Shown here in pieces: positions 29,650 to 38,874 of a stretch of 64,000 nucleotides of DNA. Position 1 is the stretch's first letter. The number at the start of each line of letters is the position of its first letter. The DNA is from JAIOQJ01 sp963718635 (lineage in GTDB: Bacteria > Planctomycetota > Planctomycetia > Gemmatales > Gemmataceae). The notes under the pieces were generated by a model, which was not told where the DNA came from, searched no databases, and saw only the letters and a program-made list of their open reading frames with translations. Both the position numbers and the translations under genes were made by a program. The DNA lies in the NCBI GenBank assembly GCA_963718635.1, contig OY970367.1, positions 2,418,001-2,482,000 of the forward strand. The letters are read 5' to 3'.

Positions 29650-30388
29650 TCACCGCATCGCCTGCTTCCGTGCCGTCTCGCCGACGGCCTTGAACAAGCT
29701 TAGGGCCGGCGCACGCAGGGCCTCTTCGGCTTCGCTGTTGCCGACGATGAACACTTGCACTTGATAGGTCGCGGTTTTGGCCGCCTTGGAATCTTTGCCC
29801 ATCAGGCGGGCCAGAAGCGAATCAGGCCGATAGAAAAATCCGCCAGAGCCGGCCTTGGGCGTTGGCAGCGGTTGGCCATCCGGTCCGTAGAGCATGAAGA
29901 GAAGATAGCCTGCCTGGAAGCCGGGTCGCGTCATCAGCATCTGGCGGATGGTGGCGCCTTCATCGATGGGCGACGGGACGTCATTCAGTAGCGCCGATCT
30001 GCCACCCTTGATTGCGATAGCAAACGATTAAATCGTGCCAGGCTTCGAACGGGTAATCGATCGATGCCGTCGCTTTAAAGTCGCCGATGCGGCCATGCCA
30101 GATCTGCGAATACTCGCCGAGGTTGTTGCTCAGATCGCGCTTTTCGCCTGCAAATTCGTGCATGTGCCAGCCCTCGCCGTCGCTGGCCATGTCATTTTGC
30201 GTCAGCTTGCCGAACTGTTCGATCAGGTGATCCGACTCGGCCGAGCGCTGGTTGATCAAGTCGCTATGATAGACGGCCATATAACCGAGCGTGCAGAGAA
30301 CCGACAGCGTCAGCATTGCCAACCCGGTAACCTTGGCGAAGGGAAGCCGAGGCGATGGCAACGGCAACATCGGCAGCACAGGAACCAC
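29650..30388 (-). CDS. Exosortase-associated EpsI-like protein (frameshifted)
   Basis: One N-terminal helix (VTGLAMLTLSVLCTLGYMAVY) is followed by a periplasmic domain containing AFEAWHDLIVCYRNQGWQI, the EpsI-type block that always accompanies exosortases, although the first part is diverged. After a one-base break near 29998 it continues LLNDVPSPIDEGATIRQMLM and RPGFQAGYLLFMLYGPDG. The restored length is about 245 residues. A GTG at 30388 is the likely start, ten bases after the exosortase stop, so the two are almost certainly cotranscribed. Confidence 0.75.
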
Positions 30389-30398
30389 GCCGGCCAGT

Positions 30399-31277
30399 TT
30401 ACGCGCGCGGAGTGACGAAGAACGAAATCAACTGCTGCGTGTTCCAAGTGAGAAACAGGCCGAGCGCGAAGGTAAGGACGCCTAAGGCCTCATGTTGCAG
30501 GCCGGTGGCCAGATCGATGTTCCACCAGGCGACTCCCATCGCCACCACAATGACGCGCAGACTGTTGGCGACGATCAACCAGAAAACGGCAGCAACAAGT
30601 AACAGAAGAGTTTGTACCCAATGGACGCGCATGAAGCCCGCCCACACGAGGACGCAACAAAGGCTGGAGAACAGAGAATTGACGCCGCTGCACGCCTCGG
30701 CCACGAAAAGACTCCGGCCGCCGACTTCGAGCACGTTGCCATTACGCAGGTGCGGGAGGCGGAAGAAGTTCAAGACCTCGCTGCCAAGCGTGGAGGTCAG
30801 ATCGCGCAGGCCGCTGACCATTTGCCAATCAAAGCGAAAGGGCAACGGAATGCAGAGCGCGAGCAAGGCCACCGCCGTCCACGAACGAAAGACGCAGCGC
30901 CAACCGCCAACGGCATAAAGGAAAGTAATGGCCGCCAGAGGCAGCGTTAGGCCGATCAGCCAATAGGAGTGGATAAGCAAGGCCAGCGCCTCGAGTGCTA
31001 AGCCGGTCATCACCAGTAAGGCGGTAAAACGTCGTGAGCCCGCGTAAAGATTGATGTCCCGCCGTAAACGGAAGCCGATCATAAACACGGCAGCTGCCAC
31101 GGCCAAAGGATAAAACTGATAGTGCGGGCGTTCCCAAAGATGGTTGCCGTACATCATCCACAGCGGAACTTGAAGCGCCAGCAGCCATAGCAGCGGCGCT
31201 GCCTGGGCACGCGCCACTGGTTCATTCACGGCCGGGGCGATCGACTCTTTCGGTTCAATAGTGGCAATAAGGCTCAT
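30399..31277 (-). CDS. xrtU: Exosortase (XrtU-like transpeptidase)
   Basis: A 292-residue multi-pass membrane protein. The exosortase catalytic triad is visible: Cys196 in AEACSGVNSL, Arg241 in ANSLRVIVV and His262 in LQHEALG, each at the edge of a helix. Exosortases cleave a short C-terminal sorting signal and attach the protein to surface polymer. The compact length without a fused EpsI domain, plus the following EpsI-like gene, fits the planctomycete U type; that subtype assignment is moderately certain. No protein with an obvious sorting tail is in this window. The cluster also has sugar transferase, VanZ-like and acetyltransferase genes. Confidence 0.88.
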   Translation of the reverse strand: MSLIATIEPKESIAPAVNEPVARAQAAPLLWLLALQVPLWMMYGNHLWERPHYQFYPLAVAAAVFMIGFRLRRDINLYAGSRRFTALLVMTGLALEALALLIHSYWLIGLTLPLAAITFLYAVGGWRCVFRSWTAVALLALCIPLPFRFDWQMVSGLRDLTSTLGSEVLNFFRLPHLRNGNVLEVGGRSLFVAEACSGVNSLFSSLCCVLVWAGFMRVHWVQTLLLLVAAVFWLIVANSLRVIVVAMGVAWWNIDLATGLQHEALGVLTFALGLFLTWNTQQLISFFVTPRA

Positions 31278-31697
31278 AGCATTCTGCTCATGACATCAAT
31301 AGCGAAAGCGGATGAAGCGAAGCCGGCAAGGATTCAAGCAGCGTACAGGAAGAGGGCCCAGCAGATGCAAACATCCGCATCTTCAATGCTCATCCATTTC
31401 AATACAACCTATTTTCGTTGTCCTGTCGCTAGGTCAAGTGAACTCGACTATCATTCTATCGCTTCGATGTCCGGTTCGCGTGAAGAATTGGTGAAAGGGG
31501 AATGACCCTCTGAGCCGCATGCGTAAGCGACAGCTCGGCTGCCAATGGTCGCTGTCCTAGGCGAGCTGCGACCGTTAGGTAAGCGACCGGAGAATCGACT
31601 TGAACTTAAACGAATTTTAACAGTCACTTACTAACGCTCCCAGCTCGCCAGGCTAAATCAACGCTCGTGGCTCGCCAAAAATTTGCTGACAGCCGCC
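31278..31697. other. Gene-free gap inside the exopolysaccharide cluster
   Basis: About 420 bp without a recognisable gene. It contains degenerate inverted blocks at 31525-31680 (CGACAGCTCGGC, GGCGAGCTGCG, CAGCTCGCC, GTGGCTCGCC) related to repeat family C. The promoter of the exosortase operon is presumably here, on the minus strand. Confidence 0.45.
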
Positions 31698-32291
31698 TTA
31701 TCCAGCCCCGCGCTGTCGCAAAATACGGGCCGGGACGCCGGCGGCAACGACCTTCTCGGGGATCGCCCGCGTCACAACCGCGCCGGCGCCGATGATAGAA
31801 TCGTGCCCGACATCCGCCATGACTGCTGCCAAGCTGCCGATCCAGGCGCCTTGGCCGATGGTTACCAAAGTATTCGTGCCCGGTTGTTCTTTGATAGGTC
31901 GAGTTAGATCTTCAGCGCCGTGCATCCTCGCGCCGCTGGTGATATGAACGCCGGAGGCAATCAATACGTCGCGTTCGATATGAACGAGCCCGATGTGACA
32001 GTGACCCCCGATGTAGGAGTTGGCGTCAACGCGCGCGCCGGCTTTGGAAAAGACAGTGCCAAACCCTATGGATGCAGAGGGATGACAATGTTCGATCGTC
32101 CAAGCCAGAAAAGCCCGGCGCAGATATTGGCCGGTAAGCCCGGGAATAAGCGATAACAATTCGGTGGAACCTTCGAGCGCGCGATCGCGACCCATGAACA
32201 CCGTCTTAAACCTGTTGATGAGCAACAGAGGCGCCACCAAGGCGTTGGCAAGCAGGCGTAAAACTCCTTTGACCACTTCACGGAGTATCAT
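31698..32291 (-). CDS. Hexapeptide-repeat acetyltransferase (WcaF/colanic-acid type)
   Basis: This 197-residue protein has left-handed beta-helix hexapeptide repeats (IGFGTVFSKAGARVDANSYI, IGQGAWIGSLAAVMADV, IGAGAVVTRAIPEKVVAAGV) ending VPARIL, the usual end of sugar O-acetyltransferases. The N-terminus (GQYLRRAFLAW) resembles WcaF-like enzymes of exopolysaccharide pathways. Its start overlaps the end of the VanZ-like gene by four bases, so they are cotranscribed. It probably acetylates a polymer sugar. Confidence 0.85.
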   Translation of the reverse strand: MILREVVKGVLRLLANALVAPLLLINRFKTVFMGRDRALEGSTELLSLIPGLTGQYLRRAFLAWTIEHCHPSASIGFGTVFSKAGARVDANSYIGGHCHIGLVHIERDVLIASGVHITSGARMHGAEDLTRPIKEQPGTNTLVTIGQGAWIGSLAAVMADVGHDSIIGAGAVVTRAIPEKVVAAGVPARILRQRGAG

Positions 32292-33700
32292 GGCTGCTCC
32301 ACCAAAGCGGAAGGACTGTCACGCGATGCGAAGGGGGCTTTCATCAAGGCGCTCAGCCGACAGGCGGCCACATAACCAAGCCAGGCCCCGAGTGGTTCGA
32401 TAACAAAGTCGGTGACATCCAGCGCATGAGGCTGACAAAAGAGTTTGCCTATAGCCAGTGCAAATGAAAGGAACAGCGCGGAAACTATGACCGAAGCACG
32501 CTCGATTCTGCCACCGCGATGTTTTGAAACAAAGAGCCCAAGCGGAACGAACAGAAGAGCCTTCTGAATCAGCTTGTTCAATTCATTGAGGTAATCCAAT
32601 GACAGGCAGGCTTCAAAAGGGATAGCTGATGTCTGTCTTAGGCGTTCACCCAGGATAGTGGCATCGGCCGTAAAGGCGAACGGTTCTAAGTGAAAAAACA
32701 GGAGCGCTCCTACCCAAAGGAAAGCCGCGATGAGGCGTTTGCCATCGAGAGAAGAATTCAGCAACAGGTAAGTGTGCTGCCACGATCTCATCAGGCGCCA
32801 ACCTAGCCAAACGGCAATAGTGCCCGTGACGATGTCAGTCGCATCGAAATAGCGCGATAGCACCGAAAGCTGCATTAGTTCGATACAGGCGGCGAGCGCG
32901 ATGCCGATGCCGGCCACCTCCGGCCACGATCGCTTGCCGTACAGAAAGGGAATCCCGGCCAATAAGGCGCCGGCCGGCAAAAACCAGGCAACGTTGACGA
33001 TGATTTTATCAACAGTTTCGTAGGGATTTTGTGCCGTGTTTTCGAAAGGGATTAGGGCAACCATCCCCAATTGTCGTTTCTTCTTCAACTGGGTCGGACT
33101 AAGAGTCAGATCAAACGGCAGGCCGTGGGATATCACCAAAACGAGCAGATACGGCGGTATCAATCGCATCGACCAGTTGCGTGAAGCGTGCCTAGACCAG
33201 AATCGCCGGGTCCATTCGGTGGCCGCCTGTCCCTTCAACAACCAGATGGACAGGCCGATGATGGCGCCCATCGTTTCGGCGACAACATCGTTGATGTTCG
33301 TGTTGCGCGGCGGAAACCAAAGTTGAGCGAACTCCAAGGCCGCGCTGAGCAGAGAACAGGCAGGGATTATCCCAAGGATGGGCGCGAGAGAATGGCCCGG
33401 CCGATCGACACAGCGCCAGCCCATCAATAAGAATCCCAGCGGGATAAAAAGAAGAATGTTCGCCAGCCAGTCGGAAGGCTGTGCAACGGCGACCGGCTGC
33501 GAAAAAGCTTCCTTCAACCGCGACCACCCTTCATCCAAAGGGAGGGACCGGAAGTGCAAAGGCACTAAGCTGCCATATACGATGAAAACAACGAAGGCGG
33601 CCGTTAGCCAACTGTACTGGCGCGTTGTCAAAACGGGACGTGCGACATCCTCTGAGTGAGAAGGGTCGGATAAAGCGGATTGGTGAGCGCGAGCGGACAA
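32288..33700 (-). CDS. VanZ-like polytopic membrane protein
   Basis: About 470 residues with at least ten membrane helices arranged as two VanZ-like halves (NILLFIPLGFLLMGWR; ALLFVPLGLFVSKHRGG; motifs ANTNINDVVAETMGAIIG and ALDVTDFVIEPLGAWLG). The duplicated Asp/Glu/Gly motif near the ends of the halves is typical. VanZ-like proteins occur in cell-surface polymer loci; their chemistry is unknown. The start is uncertain: an ATG at 33835 would overlap the sugar-transferase gene by 110 bp, so a TTG at 33700 with AGCAGG upstream is chosen. The frame is intact. Confidence 0.75.
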   Translation of the reverse strand: MSARAHQSALSDPSHSEDVARPVLTTRQYSWLTAAFVVFIVYGSLVPLHFRSLPLDEGWSRLKEAFSQPVAVAQPSDWLANILLFIPLGFLLMGWRCVDRPGHSLAPILGIIPACSLLSAALEFAQLWFPPRNTNINDVVAETMGAIIGLSIWLLKGQAATEWTRRFWSRHASRNWSMRLIPPYLLVLVISHGLPFDLTLSPTQLKKKRQLGMVALIPFENTAQNPYETVDKIIVNVAWFLPAGALLAGIPFLYGKRSWPEVAGIGIALAACIELMQLSVLSRYFDATDIVTGTIAVWLGWRLMRSWQHTYLLLNSSLDGKRLIAAFLWVGALLFFHLEPFAFTADATILGERLRQTSAIPFEACLSLDYLNELNKLIQKALLFVPLGLFVSKHRGGRIERASVIVSALFLSFALAIGKLFCQPHALDVTDFVIEPLGAWLGYVAACRLSALMKAPFASRDSPSALVEQP

Positions 33701-33725
33701 GTCGATACACCTGCTCAAAGCGACT

Positions 33726-34607
33726 TCAAGTCGATAGCTCCGGCTTGGATTTACGCCTCTTTGCTTTTGTTCTGCTCTTAAGGCTTCGAACAGGAGTCTC
33801 GGGATTTGCCTGCATTTCCGAAGCATCACGAGCACCGTAGTGCGGGAGCGGAGTTAAGAATACCGGCGCCGTATCTTGAGGCATAACCGGTTGCGACCAA
33901 TCATCGAGGCTGACGGATTGTTCGATGGCGGCCGCGGAAGGCAAAAGGGCAATCTGTCGGCAGCTCGGAGGCGATGCTCCGAGAACTTTCAAGGCAGCCG
34001 CGAACAACAATCGCAGATCCAGGAGCAGCCCGACCTTATTGATGTAATAGAAGTCATATTGAACTTTTTTCCGCTGGCTGGGAACGCCCGTATCGGGCGG
34101 CAAATAAAGCTGGGCCATGCCGGTCATCCCAGGCCGCATCAAGAGACGTTGTCGATATTCGGGGATTGAAGTTTCAAGAATGGGCATGAATTCAGGACGC
34201 TCCGGCCGGGGCCCGGTCAAGCTCATATCCCCCTTCACGACGTTCCATAATTGGGGCAGTTCATCGATGTGAGTCGTGCGCAGCACCCGGCCAACCGGCG
34301 TCATGCGCGGATCGCCACGCATCGGCCAACGCGGCGCGATTCGCTTCTCGGGAGTATGGAAGGTCGAACGCAATTTGCACAAATCGAACGGTCTTCCGAA
34401 TCGTCCTAGGCGCGTTTGAAGTGTCCAGGCAGGCCCACGCGACGTCAACCGAATCAACAGCATCGACATAGCGAGCAAGGGAAGTGCGGCGATGAAAAGC
34501 ACGCCGCCTAGCCCGATATCGATTGCGCGCTTCAAAAACAAATATCGGCGATGGGCTGATAGTGTTGATTGCAAAGTTACAGCCTGGGTGGGAGTTTGTT
34601 GTTGCAT
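33726..34607 (-). CDS. Undecaprenyl-phosphate sugar-1-phosphate transferase
   Basis: Bacterial sugar transferases of the WcaJ/PglC family start lipid-linked polymer synthesis. After a membrane re-entrant helix (GLGGVLFIAALPLLAMSMLL) come the family blocks RFGRPFDLCKLRS, HIDELPQLWNVVKGDMSLTG, PRPERPEF and MRPGMTGMAQLY. The Asp-Glu pair in HIDELPQ is the catalytic dyad seen in this family. A C-terminal extension of about 90 Pro/Lys-rich residues follows. Start ATG 34607 or a TTG at 34637. It is the first gene of the minus-strand exopolysaccharide/exosortase cluster. Confidence 0.9.
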   Translation of the reverse strand: MQQQTPTQAVTLQSTLSAHRRYLFLKRAIDIGLGGVLFIAALPLLAMSMLLIRLTSRGPAWTLQTRLGRFGRPFDLCKLRSTFHTPEKRIAPRWPMRGDPRMTPVGRVLRTTHIDELPQLWNVVKGDMSLTGPRPERPEFMPILETSIPEYRQRLLMRPGMTGMAQLYLPPDTGVPSQRKKVQYDFYYINKVGLLLDLRLLFAAALKVLGASPPSCRQIALLPSAAAIEQSVSLDDWSQPVMPQDTAPVFLTPLPHYGARDASEMQANPETPVRSLKSRTKAKRRKSKPELST

Positions 34608-34977
34608 ATCATCCTGTAGAGCGATTAACTCTTGCAACTATATCCAATGGGACATACGCAATGAATCCGTCGGGGGAAACAGAATCGGTCCAGGCTCAGA
34701 ACAATGTTCGACATGATAGCCACCGAGGCGCTCGTACAGCAACACCGTACCGATGCCAATCCAGTAACTGTATTTAGCCATCGTTCTTCCGAAAAAGGAA
34801 TGAACGCAGGGTGATTGTACATTGGCTTAGAACAGTCTCAAGCCAATGTAGGACAATTTCTGATGCGATGTGTGGGCTAACAATATTTTCAGTGCGATCA
34901 ATTTTTACAAAGGCGTAAACTCAGCGAGCGAAATGGGCGATTTCATGTAATGCATGAAATCGCCTCTTGCTTCCGTA
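34608..34977. other. Intergenic region between fusA and the exopolysaccharide cluster
   Basis: About 370 bp, AT-richer than its surroundings, with no recognisable gene. It should hold the promoter of the sugar-transferase operon and, at 34936-34964, the hairpin downstream of fusA. Confidence 0.5.
34936..34964 (-). terminator. Hairpin downstream of fusA
   Basis: Perfect 12-bp arms GGCGATTTCATG / CATGAAATCGCC around a five-base loop, 13 bp after the fusA stop. It lacks a strong U-tract, so it may be a weak intrinsic terminator or a stabilising hairpin. Confidence 0.5.
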
Positions 34978-37095
34978 TTACTTTTTCTCTTGCTGCTTGG
35001 GAATGTCTGCCAGCTCTTCACGGACTTCCGCGTAGTGGCTGAATTCCATGCTGAACGAAGCCGTGCCAGCCGTGGCGCCTCGCAAATCGCTGGTGTAGCC
35101 GAACAGATTCGCTAGTGGGATCTTCCCACGGATAACGCCGCGACCTTTATCGCTGCTGATTTCCTCAATGACGCCACGACGTCGGTTCACGTCTCCCGTA
35201 ATTGCCCCTTGGTACGTTTCCGGCGTAACAACAACAACGGTCATGATCGGCTCGAGGAGCCGAATGCCGGCCATCGATTGCGCATCGCGGAAATTCTCTT
35301 CCGCCGCCGAACGGAAGGCGTCTTGCGACGAGTCCACGTCGTGGATCTTGCCGTCGTACAACACGGCTTCCAGATCGACGAACGGGAACGGGTATTTGCT
35401 CCCCTTCTTCGCCATGTTGCGGATGCCGGCTTCTACCGAAGGGATGTACTCCTTCGGCACTACGCCGCCGACGATTTCATCGTCGAAGTAGACGTTGTTG
35501 ATGTCGGGCTTCTCCCCATTCTCGACCTCGCGGGCGATGCATCGCTCGATGCCTTCCTGGTCCAATGGTGTGTAGCGGATATGGATAACGGCAAACTTGC
35601 CGCGTCCACCCGTTTGCTTGATGTACCGCGTTTGCAGTTCCAGCGGGCGCGCCAGCGTCTGCCGATATGCCACGCGAGGTTTCCCGGTTGTAACCTTCAC
35701 GCCGGGGTTGCGCATCAGTTTGCCGACCGAAACTTCGAGGTGAAGCTCGCCCATACCCGAGAGAATCAGGTCTTTCGTCTCTTCATCCGTATGGAACTTA
35801 ATTGTCGGGTCGTCGCGTGTCAGCCTTTGAATGGCCATGCCGAGCTTATCGCTGTCGGTGGTCTTGTCCGGAATGACGGCCATCGAGATAACCGGCTTCG
35901 GAAAGGTGATCGCTTCCAGCGCGATCGGATGGTCTTCCGAACAAAGCGTATGCCCGGTGTAAGTCTGCTTCAGGCCGACTACGGCGGCGATCATGCCAGG
36001 CACGGCTTCGGGAAGCTCTTGCTTCTCGTTGCCCATCATTCGATAGAGGCGCGCAATGCGTTCGGTACGACCGACGGTGGTGTTGAGCACCGTGTCGCCT
36101 TGACGGAGAACGCCTGAGTAAACGCGCACATAAACGAGATCGCCCGTCGGTTCCGTCACCGTCTTAAAGGCCAGACCCGAGAAAGGCTCTTCGGTCGCGG
36201 GCTTGCGATGAGCCCTCTCCTTTGATTTCGGGACGAAGCCATCGACCGGCGGCCGGTCGAGCGGCGAAGGCAGGAAATTCACCACGGCATCGAGCAAGAT
36301 CTGCACGCCGTGAAAATTCTTCGACGAACCGCAGTAAACCGGGCTGAACTTGCCCGACAGCGTCCCGTCGCGCAGCGCGTGGATCAGCTTGTCCTTCGGC
36401 ACCTCTTTGCCTTCGAGGATCATCTCGGCAATCTCATCGCTCGCCAGCGAAGCCGTTTCGAGCAATTGCTCCCGGTACATCGCTGCTTCTTCTTTCGAGG
36501 AAGCCGGGATATCGACAAGCGAATACTTTCGGTTTGACTTGTCCGCGCTGTCTTTCAGCACGAACTTGTTTTCGATCAAGTCGATAATGCCTTTGAAGTC
36601 GCCGGATTGCCCGACGGGAATGGTGCAGATCGCCGGGGTAACGTGGAGCTTTGTCTTCATCTGCTCGATGCAGTCGAAGTAGTCCGCCCCCATGCGGTCG
36701 AGCTTATTGACGAAGGCAATGCGCGGAACCTTATACTTGTTCGCCTGGAACCAAACAGTCTCGGACTGCACCTCTACGCCGCCGACCGCGCAGAAAACGG
36801 TCACGCCGCCGTCGAGGACGCGCAGCGAGCGTTCGACCTCGGCGGTGAAGTCAACGTGGCCCGGCGTATCGATGATATTGATGGACGTATCGCCCCAATC
36901 GATCGACACGGCCGCCGAGTTGATGGTGATGCCGCGGGCGCGCTCTTCCGGATCGAAGTCCGTGGTGGTGTCGCCGTCGTCGATATCGCCGACTTTGTGC
37001 TTCGTGCCGCTATAATAAAGAATGCGCTCGGTGGTCGTCGTTTTACCGGCGTCCACGTGTGCGATGATGCCAATGTTGCGAATTTTATCGAGCAT
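34978..37095 (-). CDS. fusA: Translation elongation factor G
   Basis: This 705-residue EF-G is complete. G1 is AHVDAGKTTTTE, switch I is RARGITINSAA, G3 is DTPGHVDFT and G4 is NKLDRMGADY. Domain IV carries the conserved tip near GRGKFAVIHIRY. The opening GDIDDGDTTTDFDPEERARG is of the type found in Planctomycetota and differs from the E. coli form. The gene stands alone, not in a str operon with rpsL/rpsG/tuf, so the genome may carry more than one EF-G. It is intact, in contrast to many neighbours, and ends near a hairpin. Confidence 0.95.
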   Translation of the reverse strand: MLDKIRNIGIIAHVDAGKTTTTERILYYSGTKHKVGDIDDGDTTTDFDPEERARGITINSAAVSIDWGDTSINIIDTPGHVDFTAEVERSLRVLDGGVTVFCAVGGVEVQSETVWFQANKYKVPRIAFVNKLDRMGADYFDCIEQMKTKLHVTPAICTIPVGQSGDFKGIIDLIENKFVLKDSADKSNRKYSLVDIPASSKEEAAMYREQLLETASLASDEIAEMILEGKEVPKDKLIHALRDGTLSGKFSPVYCGSSKNFHGVQILLDAVVNFLPSPLDRPPVDGFVPKSKERAHRKPATEEPFSGLAFKTVTEPTGDLVYVRVYSGVLRQGDTVLNTTVGRTERIARLYRMMGNEKQELPEAVPGMIAAVVGLKQTYTGHTLCSEDHPIALEAITFPKPVISMAVIPDKTTDSDKLGMAIQRLTRDDPTIKFHTDEETKDLILSGMGELHLEVSVGKLMRNPGVKVTTGKPRVAYRQTLARPLELQTRYIKQTGGRGKFAVIHIRYTPLDQEGIERCIAREVENGEKPDINNVYFDDEIVGGVVPKEYIPSVEAGIRNMAKKGSKYPFPFVDLEAVLYDGKIHDVDSSQDAFRSAAEENFRDAQSMAGIRLLEPIMTVVVVTPETYQGAITGDVNRRRGVIEEISSDKGRGVIRGKIPLANLFGYTSDLRGATAGTASFSMEFSHYAEVREELADIPKQQEKK

Positions 37096-37393
37096 GGATG
37101 ATGGCCGGACGAAAGAGTTCGCCGGTTCCTCAACGGGAAAACGGGCCGACGGCCAGACGCCCGATGCGTCCGGCTCGACCGCCGCTTAGCGGCGTCACGC
37201 CCTCAGTAATTGGAGACCGTGTCGTGTGTTTTGGGTTCGGCCGGGCTGCCGATGGACGACCGCGATTCGTTCCCGATCCTAGGATGGCGTTCCGTCCGTG
37301 CGGAAAATGGAAACGTTCATACTTACATCATCATCGTAACGGAAACGGTGAAAATGTCCAGTTCGCGACGGAGGAAAGCCATCGACGACCTGC
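37096..37393. other. Intergenic upstream of fusA
   Basis: About 300 bp separating the fusA start from the DUF1080 stop, both on the minus strand. Nothing is recognised apart from the presumed fusA promoter. Confidence 0.35.
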
Positions 37394-38658
37394 TTATTTC
37401 AATTCGCGAATGAACAGGTTGGCGAATTCGATCTCGCAGTTGCTGTCCATCAATCCGATTTCACCCGTACCCATTAGCGCCTTCACCGCAACCGGTTTCA
37501 CGACTGCTTTGCCGTTCACGGCTATCGAGAGCTTGCCGTCTTTGACCAAAGCGGATGTCCGGTTCCATTTCCCCGGCGGATGGATTTCAATGACCTCGTC
37601 CAGCAGAAACTCGGAACGATCCGCGACATTTTCGAGCAGGATGGCCCGGCCATCTTCGCGTATCGAGAACGCCAGCATATATTGCGGGCGCTCGCGTAGG
37701 ATCAATCCCGCCTGCCGAGGCTTTTGGTCTTTGCCCTTCCGAGCCGGCAGCATCCAATCGACGATCAACTCGTAACTATCGTATTCCTTCTCGACATAAA
37801 GCGACTTGGCTTCGGCTTCGCTACGGCCATCGTACTTTAGCCGCCAATCCGAAGGCGTCCAATGATCTTCGTGGCCGAATTCGTCCTTAAAGTTTCCGAG
37901 GGTCAGGCCGTTATAAACGCTTTTGAAACCGCGATCGAGGTCCGCGATTTCTGCAGGCTTCGGATTCGTACTGGGGAGTCTCCTTGATCTTTAGATTGCG
38001 GAAACGGCATTCCGAGCCTTCCGACTCAAGAGCCAGATAACCTTTGCGCGGGCTGCACTTGCTAACGCCCGAGACCACCTTGCCGTTGACGGCCAACTTG
38101 ATGACGCCATCGTTCGCTTCGACCCGGTAGTGATTCCATTCGTTGGCGCCCTTAGCCCGATTTTCAGAGGGGATACAGCGAGCCGAGCCTTTGGGATGCG
38201 GTCGATCGGGGGTGCACGTCGCCCCAAATGCTGAATAGATCGCCATGACTCGAAGCCGTCACCGCGCCGGTCGCCTTATCCGTATAAGTTAAATTCACGA
38301 GAACCTGGACTTCAATGCCTCGTGTGTATCCGGTTCCGATAGCGGGGATCGGATCGGCCCAAACAAAGAAGCCGCTGTTCCCCATCGCTTCCGGCGTCGG
38401 CGGAACGTGCATCCATTCGAAGTCGGCAATGAAATTCTCGTATTGCTTTTCCGTGCGCAGAAAACCGGTCGGCTTCCCGGTCGTGACGATCATGTCGTCC
38501 TTCACGTAAAAGGTCTTCGGATGACAATTAACGTTCACCCAGCCTGAAAGGTCTCTGCCGTTGAACATGGGAACGAAGCCTTCTTCTTTTACCTCCTCCG
38601 CTGCAATTAAATTAAACAAAGCGCAGACGACAACCAAAGTGGACAGAGCAACCTTCAT
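37394..38658 (-). CDS. Secreted tandem DUF1080 (3-keto-disaccharide hydrolase-like) protein, frameshifted
   Basis: A signal peptide (MKVALSTLVVVCALFNLIAA) precedes two concanavalin/LamG-like DUF1080 domains. Domain 1 includes FVPMFNGRDLSGW, NSGFFVWADP, then GATCTPDRPHPKGS, NEWNHYRVEANDGVIKLAVN and KGYLALESEGSECRFRNL. Domain 2 runs from VYNGLTLGNFKDEF to FANLFIREL. The frame breaks near 38200 in a G run and near 37970; protein resumes without loss at each. DUF1080 members in Planctomycetota are thought to act on glycans outside the cell. The restored length is about 420 residues. It is probably a single transcription unit. Confidence 0.85.
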
Positions 38659-38692
38659 TGGAAATCCTTGTTGAAAATCTTAATATTAGGGT

Positions 38693-38870
38693 ACTCGCGG
38701 CACTAGCTTGTCGATATCTTCGACGTTCGAGCTTTTAAGGATGGCCCGCTGAATTTTGTGAAGCTCTGCAGGTCGTTGCCCCCGCAATCGGCTGTTGAAG
38801 GTCGCACGCGTCTTTTTCTACTCTTCGTAAACGTGAAGGTCGATCTTGACTTGCCTCGCTACCTCTTAGG
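38693..38870 (-). pseudogene. Decayed partial copy of the neighbouring Rpn-like gene
   Basis: Segments 38705-38755 and 38818-38855 resemble, respectively, the C-terminal end (38880-38930) and an internal linker (39152-39190) of the adjacent gene, for example GCTTGTCGATATCTTCGACG against GCTTGTCGATATCTTCAACG and TCTTCGTAAACGTGAAGGTC against TCTTCGTAAACGTAAAGGTC. The parts between are missing and no open frame survives, so this looks like a deleted tandem duplicate. Confidence 0.65.
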
Positions 38871-38874
38871 CACT

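Noticed and set aside
35209..36117. Long open frame antisense to fusA
   Set aside because: It is the codon-bias shadow of fusA, with no recognisable protein content.
34978..37095. Part of a str (rpsL-rpsG-fusA-tuf) operon
   Set aside because: No ribosomal protein or tuf genes flank fusA; neighbours are a DUF1080 gene and the exopolysaccharide cluster.
37098..37775. 225-codon plus-strand frame opposite the DUF1080 gene
   Set aside because: The minus strand encodes a recognisable DUF1080 domain here and the plus frame has no start signals.
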